Source of the DNA: CAZTCJ01 sp964612085
Lineage (GTDB): Bacteria; Pseudomonadota; Alphaproteobacteria; JAJFIK01
Assembly (NCBI GenBank): GCA_964612085.1
Contig: CAZTCJ010000013.1
Span: 1-61,879, forward strand
Length of the DNA stretch: 61,879 nt
Direction: 5' to 3'
Positions 52,273-61,430 of this stretch are shown here, piece by piece. The stretch's first letter is position 1, and each line of letters opens with the position of its first letter. Under the pieces are notes generated by a model. It had not been told where the DNA came from. It saw only the letters and a list, made by a program, of their open reading frames with translations, and made no database searches. The position numbers were made by a program, and so were the translations under genes.

Positions 52273-53787
52273 ATGGCGGACGTCTTCATCAGTCACGTAC
52301 AGGCGGATCGGGCGCAAGCGCGGCAGATCGCAACCGGTTTGACGTCTCTCGGCTTCGACGTGGCCTGGGACGCGCCCACCGGCGCCGGCGAGACGGGCCG
52401 TCTGGCCATCGACCGGGCGCTCGACGCCGCCAAGGCGGTGATCGTGGTCTGGACGCCGAATTCCCAAGGCTCCGCCCGTCTGCACGCCGAAGCGCTGGCC
52501 GCCAAGCGCGCGGGCAAGCTGGTGCAAATCCGCTTCAACGGCGCTCAACCGCCCCTGGATCTGCGCGGTGCCGCGAGCCCGGACCTCAGCCAGTGGGACG
52601 GGCGCGACGCCGACACTCAGTGGCAGCGGGCGGTGACCCGCGTCAAACGGGCGATCGCCCGCCAGGACGGGCTTGGCCGCTCCGGCCCGTCGCTCGCCAA
52701 GACCCAAGTCTGGCTCGAAGCCGCGGCAGGCAAGGTCGCCGCCGTGCTGGCGATTTCGGGGCTCGCCGTCGCCATGATCGCAGGCGTTGTCTGGCTCGGC
52801 GCCTATTGGCACGGCTATTCGGACGGCTATGACCACAGCGTCGAACTCGCGCCGGGCGCCTCGGACGGCAAGGCCTGGACGGTTCTGGACCTGGTGGAGG
52901 AAACCGGCGTCTGCCACAAGACGCAAGCGGCCGAAGGCGGCGCGGAAGACGACGCGGTTCTGATCAATCCCCTGAACATGCTGAGCCTGGAAGCGGTGGA
53001 AGCCAAAGCGGTGGGCGGCGATCTGGAGGCCCAATACGCCCTGGCGATCCGCCTTTACGACGGGCTGGAGCCGCCGGACAATGTCATGCGCTCGCTCGAA
53101 TGGTTCCGCCGCGCGGCGGAAGGCGGCAAGGCCGAAGCGCAATTCGATCTGGGCACGCTGTATGCGGACGGCACCATGATCGAACAGGATATGGTCGAGG
53201 CTGCCCACTGGTTCATCCGGGCCGCCCGCCAGGGCCATGCGGATGCCCAATACAATATGGGTGTGCTCCACATGCTGGGCGAAGGGGCGGCACAGGACGA
53301 AGCCGCCGCCCTCGACTGGTTCGAGAAAGCCGCCGCACAAGACCAGCTCGACGCGCTATATAATCTGGGTGCGATCTATACCAACGGCATCGGCGTCAGA
53401 CCCGATCACAAACGCGCCGCCGGCTATCTGGAACGGGCCGCCAAGGCCGGCCTTGCGGAGGCGCAATACGGCTTCGGCCTGCTCCTGCAGGCGGGCGACG
53501 GCGTAGAGCGCGATCCGGTGGCGGCGACCGCCTGGTTCCGGGAAGCCGCGCAGCAAAGCCATCCGGACGCGTTGTTCCGCATGGCCGCCGCTTATGCCCA
53601 AGGCGATGGCGTCACGCCGTCGGCCGTGGTCTCCAGCGTCTGGTACACCCTCTCCAAAGAGGCAGGTGTGACCGATGACGGACTGGCGCAAGACCTGAAC
53701 GAGACATTGAGCGACCGGGAACGGGGCCTTGTGCGCCTGGCCGCGCGCCATGCCGCCTCTTGCCTGAAAGAGATCCCGGCCGAATAG
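52273..53787 (+). CDS. TIR domain-transmembrane-Sel1 repeat protein
   Basis: This 504-residue protein has an N-terminal TIR domain (residues ~1-130) opening ADVFISHVQADR. SARLHAE puts a Glu (Glu73) at the position that is catalytic in TIR NADases. One membrane helix lies at about 160-187. Six or so Sel1 repeats span ~240-460 (AEAQFDLGTLYADGTMIEQDMVEAAHWFIRAA and similar). GGGGAGGGG precedes the ATG at 52273. The membrane helix places TIR and repeats on opposite sides of the inner membrane. Signalling or defence is possible, but no partner gene is adjacent. Confidence 0.9.
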   Translation: MADVFISHVQADRAQARQIATGLTSLGFDVAWDAPTGAGETGRLAIDRALDAAKAVIVVWTPNSQGSARLHAEALAAKRAGKLVQIRFNGAQPPLDLRGAASPDLSQWDGRDADTQWQRAVTRVKRAIARQDGLGRSGPSLAKTQVWLEAAAGKVAAVLAISGLAVAMIAGVVWLGAYWHGYSDGYDHSVELAPGASDGKAWTVLDLVEETGVCHKTQAAEGGAEDDAVLINPLNMLSLEAVEAKAVGGDLEAQYALAIRLYDGLEPPDNVMRSLEWFRRAAEGGKAEAQFDLGTLYADGTMIEQDMVEAAHWFIRAARQGHADAQYNMGVLHMLGEGAAQDEAAALDWFEKAAAQDQLDALYNLGAIYTNGIGVRPDHKRAAGYLERAAKAGLAEAQYGFGLLLQAGDGVERDPVAATAWFREAAQQSHPDALFRMAAAYAQGDGVTPSAVVSSVWYTLSKEAGVTDDGLAQDLNETLSDRERGLVRLAARHAASCLKEIPAE

Positions 53788-53837
53788 GCCCCTTTCGGAT
53801 CAATGTCCGGATCAAACCGCCAGACGCATAAAAGCCT

Positions 53838-54551
53838 TTAGTCGGTCGGAGTGGCTTCCGCCGGATCGACCGGTTGCGGCGCGGCCTGGGGAAACGGCAA
53901 CGGATTAAGGCTCAAACTGCCCAGATAGGCCAGAAGATCCGCCCGCTGCGCATCCCGGCGAATGCCCGCAAAGGCCATCCGGTTGCCCGGCACCGCACGG
54001 GCCGGATTTTCCAGATAAGCATCGAGCGCCTCATAGGTCCAAGCGCCCGCCTCTGCCGCCAGGGCCTCGGAATAGCCGAAGGGTCCCGAGGCAATATCCC
54101 GGCCCACAATGTTCCACAGATTGGGACCGATGCCGTCGCGCCCGCCCTCCTCGAAGGTGTGGCAGGAGACGCATTGCCGGGCGACCCCTTCACCCTTGGC
54201 GGCATCGGCCGTGACCAGAAGCGTGGCCAGATCCACCTCCGGTTCGGCCACGCGCGCGCCGCCAGTGGCTTCCGCCGTCACGGCCTCGGGGATCTCTACC
54301 GCCTCGATGCCGCCATCCATGAAGGCGCGTAAGCGCGTCCGGTCGCCGGGCCGCTCCATGCCCTGTTGCGGCCAGCCGCGCTGAACCTCGGCCATATCCA
54401 TGGGCGGCTCTTCCACGCCCTCGATTTCGACGACCGATTTGGGTAGATGTTCCACCGGATAAAGAAGGCGCGCCAGACCCTGAATGGCCAGCGCCACGGT
54501 CAAGGCCAGCAACGTGGCGAAGATGATCTTGGTCCATTCAAAGGCATCCAT
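53838..54551 (-). CDS. Membrane-anchored class I cytochrome c
   Basis: This 237-residue protein has an N-terminal helix (residues ~7-28) that anchors it in the membrane. A low-complexity linker leads to a cytochrome c domain with one heme site, CVSCH, and the axial Met in GNRMAFAG. The domain type resembles CycM/cytochrome c552. It sits at the end of the oxidase operon, so it probably donates electrons to the CuA site of subunit II. GGGGAAG lies six bases before the ATG at 54551. Confidence 0.9.
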   Translation of the reverse strand: MDAFEWTKIIFATLLALTVALAIQGLARLLYPVEHLPKSVVEIEGVEEPPMDMAEVQRGWPQQGMERPGDRTRLRAFMDGGIEAVEIPEAVTAEATGGARVAEPEVDLATLLVTADAAKGEGVARQCVSCHTFEEGGRDGIGPNLWNIVGRDIASGPFGYSEALAAEAGAWTYEALDAYLENPARAVPGNRMAFAGIRRDAQRADLLAYLGSLSLNPLPFPQAAPQPVDPAEATPTD

Positions 54552-54594
54552 GAGCGCTTCCCCGTTCGTCCAATTTGCCCATATATCCGGTTTG

Positions 54595-54945
54595 TTAGTG
54601 TGCTGACTCGCCACCGGTCCAGGATTGATCGAAAAAGATGATCCGTGTCCAGTGCGTGTAATCGGACTCCAGGATCATGAACCCTAAAAGCGCCAGGAGC
54701 GCAAAGGGCGGCACCAGAATGGCGTAGATGAGAGAGATCCGTTCCCACATCATGTGCATGAAAACCGCGATGATGAGTCCCGCCTTCAGGAACATGAACA
54801 GCAGGATCAGCGACCACCTGAGCAGTCCCTGGAACTGGAAGTAATCCACCATGTAAGAGAGCAGGCTCAAGACGAAGAGGTAGCCCCAGACCTTGAAGTA
54901 AACCCCAAGCGGGTGCTGCTGTTCGCCGGCGGCGGCATGGTCCAT
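54595..54945 (-). CDS. Cytochrome c oxidase subunit IV-like protein
   Basis: This 116-residue protein has three membrane helices: VWGYLFVLSLLSYMVDYF, LILLFMFLKAGLIIAVFMHMM and LVPPFALLALLGFM. This is the Cox4-like/CyoD-type pattern for heme-copper oxidases. The ATG at 54945 has GGGAG seven bases upstream and lies 14 bp after the subunit III stop. It probably stabilises the oxidase complex. Confidence 0.88.
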   Translation of the reverse strand: MDHAAAGEQQHPLGVYFKVWGYLFVLSLLSYMVDYFQFQGLLRWSLILLFMFLKAGLIIAVFMHMMWERISLIYAILVPPFALLALLGFMILESDYTHWTRIIFFDQSWTGGESAH

Positions 54946-54959
54946 GGTTTTTCTCCCGC

Positions 54960-55634
54960 TTACCAAAGATAGAAGAAGGCGAAGATGAAGACCCAGACGA
55001 GATCGACGAAATGCCAGTACAGCCCGGCGATCTCGACGGGCGCATAATCGCCCGTCTTTTCGTAATCGCCCTTCATGACCTTGACCGCGATCAGCAGCAG
55101 GTAGATCACGCCGATGCTCACGTGAAGACCGTGAAAGCCGGTGATCATGAAGAAGGTGGCGCCGAACTGGTGGGCGCCCATGGGATTGCCCCAGGGCCTG
55201 ACCCCTTCCTCGATCAGCTTGCTCCATTCGAATGCCTGCATGCCGACGAACATGGCGCCAAAGAGCGCGGTGATGAAAATCAGCGCCGCCGTCATGTTCT
55301 TGTTGCGGCGATACCCGAAATTCACCGCCATGGCCATGGTGCCGCTCGATGTGATGAGCACGAAGGTCATGATGGCGATCAGGATCAGCGGGATATGCTG
55401 GCCGAAGATCGTCAGGGCAAAGACTTCGCTGGTATTGGGCCAGGGGATCGTCGTGCTCGCCCGCACGGTCATATAAGACGTCAGAAAGCAGCCGAAAATG
55501 AAGGTGTCGCTGAGGAGGAAAATCCACATCATGGATTTGCCCCAGTGGGTCTGCTTGAACACCTCCTGATCGCCCGACCAATCCTCGGAGAGGCTTTGTA
55601 ACTGTGTCTGCGCCGTCTGATTGGTCTGTGTCAT
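54960..55634 (-). CDS. Heme-copper oxidase subunit III
   Basis: This 224-residue protein has the subunit III fold of about five helices: MMWIFLLSDTFIFGCFLTSYM, then TSSGTMAMAVNFGYRRNK, GATFFMITGFHGLHVSIGVIY, and DVWVFIFAFFYLW. The conserved GFHGLHV and the Glu in helix III (MQAFEWSKL) fit the family. It does not bind metal but keeps the proton-pumping unit stable. It is the second subunit III-like gene in the operon. Confidence 0.92.
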   Translation of the reverse strand: MTQTNQTAQTQLQSLSEDWSGDQEVFKQTHWGKSMMWIFLLSDTFIFGCFLTSYMTVRASTTIPWPNTSEVFALTIFGQHIPLILIAIMTFVLITSSGTMAMAVNFGYRRNKNMTAALIFITALFGAMFVGMQAFEWSKLIEEGVRPWGNPMGAHQFGATFFMITGFHGLHVSIGVIYLLLIAVKVMKGDYEKTGDYAPVEIAGLYWHFVDLVWVFIFAFFYLW

Positions 55635-55671
55635 GTCACATCCATCTTGAGTGAAGCCGTTCCGGCACTGG

Positions 55672-56364
55672 TCACGTGATCAATAAAAGAGCGAACATCA
55701 CGAGCCAGACGATCAGCAGCACGTGCCAATAGACTGCACTCAGATCGATGGCGAGACGTACCCGTTCCGCCTCCGCCCCTTGCAGGACGCGCGCTGTGGT
55801 CCGGCCCCAGACGAACAGCCCGCCCAGGATATGCGCCCCATGGAGCGCCGTGATCAGATAGAAGAAGGCGCCCGCCGGTCCGGCCGTCAGGCCATAGCCC
55901 TCGCCATGGAGCAGGTGCCAGACCAGGACCTGTCCGATCACGAAAATGAGGCCCAGAAGGCCCGCGGCCATCAACCCCGAGCGCACCAGATCGATCCGCC
56001 CGTCCCTTATGTCCACCCGCGCCCATTGCCAGGCGAAACTGGAGAGCACCAGCACGCCCGTATTGCCCCACATGAGCCAAGGCTCGGGGATCGGTTTCCA
56101 GTCGCGGGCCGGCGGAATGCCGCACAGGGCCGACAGATTCCACCAGGGCAGATCTTCGGGCATCTCCGCTGCGCCGAAACTCCCCATCCGGATGAAATAG
56201 GTCACCAGAATGATCGAAAAGACGACGCCGATAATCGCCACGTAGAGGCGAAGCCCAAGGGTCGCCGCCTGATCGTACCGGGCAGCCCCGTCGGCCACCT
56301 CCGGCACATGATCTATGCCGGGGGATAACCAGGGCTTTTCCGTCAACTTGCTCAGGATCGACAA
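55672..56364 (-). CDS. Second subunit III-like oxidase protein
   Basis: This 230-residue protein also has the subunit III pattern: LRLYVAIIGVVFSIILVTYFIR, a helix with VLVLSSFAWQWAR, then FFYLITALHGAHILGGLFVWG and a final helix WHVLLIVWLVMFALLLIT. LHGAHILGG corresponds to FHGLHV. The start is TTG at 56364: GGGGAGA lies eight bases upstream and an ATG is absent until deep in the domain. The longer frame enters ctaD. It follows ctaD by 23 bp. Two subunit III genes in one operon are unusual; the divergence suggests they are not recent duplicates. Confidence 0.85.
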   Translation of the reverse strand: MSILSKLTEKPWLSPGIDHVPEVADGAARYDQAATLGLRLYVAIIGVVFSIILVTYFIRMGSFGAAEMPEDLPWWNLSALCGIPPARDWKPIPEPWLMWGNTGVLVLSSFAWQWARVDIRDGRIDLVRSGLMAAGLLGLIFVIGQVLVWHLLHGEGYGLTAGPAGAFFYLITALHGAHILGGLFVWGRTTARVLQGAEAERVRLAIDLSAVYWHVLLIVWLVMFALLLIT

Positions 56365-56387
56365 GGGCTTGGTCTCCCCGGTTCCGG

Positions 56388-58133
56388 TCAGGTCTCGTGC
56401 GGACGGGCCTTGCCGTCCGGCGGCTCGGTCTGCGGGATATAGTCCTTGTCCGCGCCGGGTACGGAATAATCGTAAGCCCAGCGGTAAACCACCGGCAGCT
56501 TGGGGCCCCAGTTGCCATGGGCGGGCGGCGTGTCCGGCGTCAGCCATTCGAGCGTCGTGGCCTTCCACGGATTGGGATCGGCCTTCTCGCCCTTAAATAG
56601 GCTGCGGATGATGTTGTAGAAAAAGACAAGCTGGATCACCGCCACGAAGATCGCCGCCACCGTGATCGCCTGGTTGGCGATGGCGGCCGACGGCGGCACG
56701 AAGGCCGAGTCGCCCATCTCGTAATAGCGGCGCGGCATGCCGAGAAAGCCCAGATAATGCATGGGCAGATAGACCAGATAAGCGCCCAGGAAGGTGCCCC
56801 AGAAATGGATCTGGCCCAGCCGCTCGTTCCACATGCGCCCCGTGATCTTGGGATACCAGTGATAGATGGCGCCATAGATCACCAGGACCGGCGACACACC
56901 CATCACCATGTGGAAATGGCCAACCACGAAATAGGTGTCGGACAAGGGCACGTCCACGCTCACATTGCCGAGAAAGAGGCCCGTCAGCCCGCCATGAACG
57001 AAGGTGAAGATGAAGCCGATGGCGAACAGCATGGGCACCCGCAGATGGATGTCGCCGCGCCACAGCGTCAACACCCAGTTATAGACCTTGATGGCCGTCG
57101 GTACCGCGATGATCAGCGTGGAGGCGGCGAAGAAATAGCCGAAGACCGGGCTCATGCCGCTCACATACATATGGTGGGCCCAGACGAAGAAACTCAAGAC
57201 ACCGATGATCACGATGGCCCAGACCATCATGCGGTAACCGAAGATGTTCTTGCGGGCGTGAGTGCTGATCAGATCCGAGACGATGCCGAAAGCGGGCAGC
57301 GCCACGATATAGACTTCCGGATGGCCGAAGAACCAGAAGAGATGCTGGAACAGGATCGGGCTGCCGCCATTGTGATCGAGCGGCTCGCCCATGGAGATGA
57401 TCTCGGGCATGAAGAAGCTGGTGCCGATCAGCCGGTCGAGCAGCATCATGATGGCCGCCACGAAGAGCGCCGGGAACGCCAGAAGGCCCAGAATGGAAGC
57501 GACGAAAATGCCCCAGACCGTGCAGGGCATGCGCATCAGGGTCATGCCCTTGGTGCGCGCCTGAAGGACCGTGGTCACATAGTTGAGGCCGCCCATGGTG
57601 AAGGCCACGATGAAGATGGCGAGCGACACCAGCATCAAGATGATGCCCCACTGGCTGCCCGGCGTGCCTTCCGTGATGGCTTGCGGCGGATAGAGCGTCC
57701 AGCCCGCCCCTGTCGGCCCTCCGGGCACGAAGAAACTCGCCACCAGGACCAGAACCGAGACCAGGTAGAACCAGTAGCTCAGCATATTGACATATGGGAA
57801 CACCATGTCCCGCGCGCCGATCATCAGCGGGATCATATAGTTTCCGAAGCCGCCCAGAAGCAGGGCGGTCAGCAGATACACCACCATGATCATGCCGTGC
57901 ATGGTGACGTATTGGAAATAGGCGTTGGGGTCGATGAAATCCAAAAGCCCGGGAAAGCCGATCTGGATGCGCATCAATCCCGAGAGGACGAGCGCCACGA
58001 GCCCGATGGCGATGGCGGTCGCCGTGTACTGAATGGCGATGACCTTGTGATCCTGGCTCCAGATATATTTCCCGATAAAGGTCTTCGGGTGATGGAGCGG
58101 CTTGGTATCGTCGGCAATGGTGGTATACGCCAT
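56388..58133 (-). CDS. ctaD: Cytochrome c oxidase subunit I
   Basis: This 581-residue protein has twelve membrane helices and all metal ligands. The low-spin heme His is in MHGMIMVV. The CuB ligands are in WFFGHPEVYI, where the Tyr is cross-linked and the Glu belongs to the D channel, and in WAHHMYVSG. The heme pair is in VVGHFHMVMG. This set marks a type A1 proton-pumping oxidase. The start overlaps the subunit II stop (TGATG), and GTG at 58136 is an alternative. The CuA-bearing subunit II beside it points to cytochrome c as donor. Confidence 0.95.
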   Translation of the reverse strand: MAYTTIADDTKPLHHPKTFIGKYIWSQDHKVIAIQYTATAIAIGLVALVLSGLMRIQIGFPGLLDFIDPNAYFQYVTMHGMIMVVYLLTALLLGGFGNYMIPLMIGARDMVFPYVNMLSYWFYLVSVLVLVASFFVPGGPTGAGWTLYPPQAITEGTPGSQWGIILMLVSLAIFIVAFTMGGLNYVTTVLQARTKGMTLMRMPCTVWGIFVASILGLLAFPALFVAAIMMLLDRLIGTSFFMPEIISMGEPLDHNGGSPILFQHLFWFFGHPEVYIVALPAFGIVSDLISTHARKNIFGYRMMVWAIVIIGVLSFFVWAHHMYVSGMSPVFGYFFAASTLIIAVPTAIKVYNWVLTLWRGDIHLRVPMLFAIGFIFTFVHGGLTGLFLGNVSVDVPLSDTYFVVGHFHMVMGVSPVLVIYGAIYHWYPKITGRMWNERLGQIHFWGTFLGAYLVYLPMHYLGFLGMPRRYYEMGDSAFVPPSAAIANQAITVAAIFVAVIQLVFFYNIIRSLFKGEKADPNPWKATTLEWLTPDTPPAHGNWGPKLPVVYRWAYDYSVPGADKDYIPQTEPPDGKARPHET

Positions 58134-59032
58134 CACGGCCCCCCGCTGATGTGGTTTTCAGTCCCGACAGACGGACCCGTTTCACCGGACGGCAAACCTG
58201 TTACCTGCGCCAATTGCCTGTCCTGGCTGTCCATGCCGTTGCGGGCCATCATTTCGGTGAAAGTGAGCTGGTCGGCGAGCCAGGCATCGTAGTCCGCCTG
58301 ATCCTCGACCACGACCGTGCCGCGCATGGCGTGATGGCCGACGCCGCACAGCTCTGCACACAGAATTTCATAAGTACCGTTCACGGTCGGGGTCACCCAG
58401 AAATAGGTGACGGTGCCCGGCACCATGTCCATCTTGGCCCGGAACTGGGGCACGTAGAAATCGTGCAGCACGTCCTTGGAGCGCAGGATCACCTTGACCG
58501 GCTGATCCACGGGCAGATGCATTTCATTGGAGGTCACCAGCCTGTCGTCGCGGCCGTAAGGGTCGTCCGGATTGATCCCGAACGGATTATCCGCGCTGAT
58601 GTGCTCGATCCCCGTGGAACCCAGAACACCGTCCGTCCCCGGATAGCGGTAGCTCCAGCTCCATTGCTGACCCACCGCTTCCATCACGGCGGCATCCTCC
58701 GGCACCTCGATATATTCGTGCCAGGCCAAGAGCCCCGGCGCCAGCAGGAAGGCGATGCCGACGGCGGTCCAAAGGGTCAGGGTTTTCTCAAGCGGGGCGT
58801 TTTCCGGCTCGTAGTCGGCCTTATGCCCCTCCCGGTGGCGGTATTTGATGATCGCATAGGCCAGGAACAGATTGACCGCGATGAAGACGGCGCCGGTGAT
58901 CCAGATGGTGATGTTGAGCGCGTTATCGATCGCCGTCCAATTGGACGCGAGCGGTGTCTGCCACCAGGGACTCAGCAGATGAAACAGCACCGAGAACACG
59001 ATCAAGCCAAGGATCGCGATGGCAACGCCCAT
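58133..59032 (-). CDS. ctaC: Cytochrome c oxidase subunit II with CuA site
   Basis: This 299-residue protein has two N-terminal helices (residues ~1-20 and ~40-62) and a periplasmic cupredoxin domain. The CuA ligands are in CAELCGVGHHAMRG: two Cys, Glu, His and Met. Aromatic WSWSYRYPG is the electron-entry patch. CuA means it takes electrons from cytochrome c, not quinol. GGGAGG lies five bases before the ATG. It is the first gene of the oxidase operon, transcribed leftward. Confidence 0.95.
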   Translation of the reverse strand: MGVAIAILGLIVFSVLFHLLSPWWQTPLASNWTAIDNALNITIWITGAVFIAVNLFLAYAIIKYRHREGHKADYEPENAPLEKTLTLWTAVGIAFLLAPGLLAWHEYIEVPEDAAVMEAVGQQWSWSYRYPGTDGVLGSTGIEHISADNPFGINPDDPYGRDDRLVTSNEMHLPVDQPVKVILRSKDVLHDFYVPQFRAKMDMVPGTVTYFWVTPTVNGTYEILCAELCGVGHHAMRGTVVVEDQADYDAWLADQLTFTEMMARNGMDSQDRQLAQVTGLPSGETGPSVGTENHISGGP

Positions 59033-59405
59033 ATGTCCCTCCCGCCGGTGGCGCTTTGTGGTCTGCGCCTGCGGCTTTTGTTAGCACCTGGTCCGCAGCC
59101 GCGGCGGACGCCGGAAGGCCCGAAATGGCTGTCAGGCCGAACACCAGCAGGACGATGGAATCGTCCATGCCAATGCGCACTAGGGTATCAATGCCGCGCT
59201 ATATAACACAAGAAGCTGTTTTCAAGAGGTTAGTTTGATCGGATTAGTAGAAATCCGGTGAACTCCAACGGGTTTGGGAGTCACGTGTCGCACGCGGAAG
59301 GTGAGGCGGGTTGACGCAGGCTTGGCGGGAAACGGGAGAGAAAGAAGTCCGGCCGGTCCAGGGAGTTGGGGGGACCGGCCGGACGCGCGGCCTGTCAGGG
59401 GACAG
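59033..59405. other. Intergenic region between RTX and oxidase genes, 373 bp
   Basis: No convincing gene is present. The region holds a terminator hairpin (59347-59384) near the RTX stop and, between about 59180 and 59280, AT-rich DNA suited to the oxidase promoter. Confidence 0.5.
59347..59384 (-). terminator. Terminator hairpin after the RTX gene
   Basis: GTCCGGCCGGTCC (59347-59359) pairs over 13 bp with 59372-59384 around a 12-nt loop. On the minus strand it is followed by the T-rich stretch TTCTTTCTCT, so it probably ends the RTX-gene transcript. Confidence 0.8.
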
Positions 59406-60497
59406 TTAAGCCGCGAAGATGAAGTCCGCGTCCGTCAGATCGTCCAGATCGGTCCGGCGCAGGATCAGATCGCTGTCATTGTCGGTGGAGATCAGCAGGT
59501 GACGGCCTACCTGCTCGGCATTGGCGATGACATCGTCCAGGTTCGAGATGCCGTCCACGGCCGTCAGGTCGACCTGGTCGATGCCGACCTGGAAGTCGAC
59601 AATCACGTCCACATCGCTCGCGCCCGCGTCTTCGAAGACGAAAATGTCCGCGCCGCGCCCGCCAGCGATCTTGTCGCTGCCGTCGCCGCCGGTGATGACA
59701 TCGTTGCCCCAACCGCCGCGGATCTTGTCGGCGCCGTCGCCGCCCATGATGGTGTCGTTGCCATCGCCGCCGCGGATCTTGTCGGCGCCGCCATTGCCGT
59801 CGAGCATGTCGTCCCCGGCTCGGCCGTCGAGCTTGTTGCGGGCATCGTTGCCGGTGATTTCATTGTCGAGGAAATTGCCGACGCCCTTGGCGGGGCCCTC
59901 GCCGACCAGGTTCAGGTTCTCCACATTCAGGCGCAGCTTGAAGCTGCCCGTGGCATCGACCGTATCGATGCCTTCGCCGAATTCCTCGATGACCTTGTCG
60001 CGCCGGGTGACGATGTAAACATCGTCGCCTTCGCCGCCATACAGAACGTCCTTGCCGCCATTGCCATCAAGCACATCGTTGCCGTCGCCGCCCGCGAGCC
60101 CTTCATTGGCGTCGCTGCCGGTGATCATGTCGTCGCCGGACAGCAGCGTGTCGCTGGCCGTGTCCAGTTCGTTCTGGGTGATGGCCTCGCTGAAGGACGC
60201 CAGATCCAGATTGAGATCGGAAGCTTCGGCCGCGACGGTCACATCGTCATAGGAGAAGGTGAAAGCGTCCACCGTGCCGCCGGTGACGTTAAAATCGGCC
60301 TCGCCGGGCGTGCCTTCATAGGTGAAGCCGGTGCCGGTGAAGGTCCAGACATTGAACTTGCCGGTTTCGTCTTCGAAACCGAAGCTGAAGACCGTGTCGG
60401 TGGTTTCGAAAATCGTGTCGAAGAGGATGTTGTCCCCCACTTCGCCGAGCACGGCGCGAATGGCTGGAACGGGTTCGAAGATCGAGAAGATGCCCAT
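59406..60497 (-). CDS. RTX calcium-binding-repeat protein
   Basis: This 363-residue protein has an N-terminal beta-rich region (~1-115). About eight GGxGxDxUx nonapeptide repeats follow (residues ~125-155 and ~215-280: GGDGNDVLDGNGG, GGDGADKIRGGWGN). The C-terminal part has DVIVDFQVGIDQVDLT, the usual end of type I-secreted RTX proteins. The repeats bind Ca2+ and fold outside the cell. No ABC-type type I exporter is adjacent. AGGAG precedes the ATG by nine bases. The function is unknown; adhesin or matrix is possible. Confidence 0.9.
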   Translation of the reverse strand: MGIFSIFEPVPAIRAVLGEVGDNILFDTIFETTDTVFSFGFEDETGKFNVWTFTGTGFTYEGTPGEADFNVTGGTVDAFTFSYDDVTVAAEASDLNLDLASFSEAITQNELDTASDTLLSGDDMITGSDANEGLAGGDGNDVLDGNGGKDVLYGGEGDDVYIVTRRDKVIEEFGEGIDTVDATGSFKLRLNVENLNLVGEGPAKGVGNFLDNEITGNDARNKLDGRAGDDMLDGNGGADKIRGGDGNDTIMGGDGADKIRGGWGNDVITGGDGSDKIAGGRGADIFVFEDAGASDVDVIVDFQVGIDQVDLTAVDGISNLDDVIANAEQVGRHLLISTDNDSDLILRRTDLDDLTDADFIFAA

Positions 60498-60886
60498 GGG
60501 TCTTTACTCCTGCGCTGGACTGACTGCGTTTCATAACCGGCGTTGCAGATAGCAATATCTGCTATATCGCGCTGGCGTCAAGTTACACGATCCGTGGCGC
60601 AGGACCAGTCGGGTCGTTTCAGAAAAAAAGCAAAAACTGCGATTTGCCCCTTGGCGGGCCCTGTCGCTTGCAAATCCGCGGGTTTCAGCCCTTGCCCGCA
60701 TCGCCAGAACGGAGAAAACTCGCGCGGAAAGCGCGGTACTCGATGAGATCTGTCTTGGAAGGAGAACCCCATGAAGCGGCAGGATTACGCACAAGCGCAT
60801 CTGCTTGCCACTCAGGCGGCGATCATGGCAGTCATTACCGTTTCGTTAGGAGACCGGTCAGCAGAACGGCAAAGGGGGCAAGCATC
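60498..60886. other. Divergent intergenic region, 389 bp
   Basis: No gene is supported. The dyad GCAGATA-GCAA-TATCTGC lies at 60545-60562, in AT-rich DNA just upstream of the RTX gene, and may be an operator. The remainder towards 60886 is GC-rich and featureless. Confidence 0.5.
60545..60562. promoter_or_regulatory. Dyad, possible operator of the RTX gene
   Basis: GCAGATA (60545-60551) pairs with TATCTGC (60556-60562), a 7-bp inverted repeat around GCAA. It lies 48 bp upstream of the RTX start. Confidence 0.5.
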
Positions 60887-61360
60887 ATGGACGCGTATTG
60901 GCGGGACATTCTGCTCACGATTCACATCTTCGCTGTGATCGTCTGGTTGGGGTTCGGTTTTTTCGAACTTTGGCTCGGCCGCATTTTCTTGGGCGATCCA
61001 AACAGCCATGTGGCCGACCCTTTGATCCGCATCATCTATCAGTCGGATGTCGTGGTTTTCGGCGCGACGCTCGTTGCATTTGCAGCCGGTATTACGCAAA
61101 CCATCGTTTTCGGTTGGGGCTGGTTCGAGACTTTTTGGCTGGGCGCCAAACAGGCCATTATGATCGGTATATTGACGATCGTAGCTTTCATTCTGCCCGG
61201 CGCCCTCAGGCTGGGTAAGCTGATCGACGCGCTCCCAGAGGGACCGGGACCCGCATCGCACGACGTGATAGCCCAGTATAAACGCCTGGAACCCTGGTAT
61301 TGGCTGATGCGCCTTATGGGGGCGGGCGCTGTCGTTCTGGCCGTCTGGAAACCGTCATGA
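60887..61360 (+). CDS. Small polytopic membrane protein
   Basis: This 157-residue protein has about four membrane helices: ILLTIHIFAVIVWLGFGFFEL, VVVFGATLVAFAAGITQTIVF, MIGILTIVAFILPGAL and WYWLMRLMGAGAVVLAVW. HIFAVIVWLG at the start resembles DUF2269/CopD-type membrane proteins. AAGGGGG lies eight bases before the ATG at 60887. The function is unknown. Confidence 0.78.
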   Translation: MDAYWRDILLTIHIFAVIVWLGFGFFELWLGRIFLGDPNSHVADPLIRIIYQSDVVVFGATLVAFAAGITQTIVFGWGWFETFWLGAKQAIMIGILTIVAFILPGALRLGKLIDALPEGPGPASHDVIAQYKRLEPWYWLMRLMGAGAVVLAVWKPS

Positions 61361-61430
61361 TGCCGACTTTGGGTCATGACGCCCTATCACGTTCAGTGAT
61401 CCACTCATCCAATCGCCAATATGTAATGAC

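Noticed and set aside
58923..59180. Short minus-strand frame with a signal-like start (MDDSIVLLVFGL)
   Set aside because: It overlaps the start of ctaC by over 100 bp, has no ribosome-binding site and ends in unrelated sequence. Chance or a leader at most.
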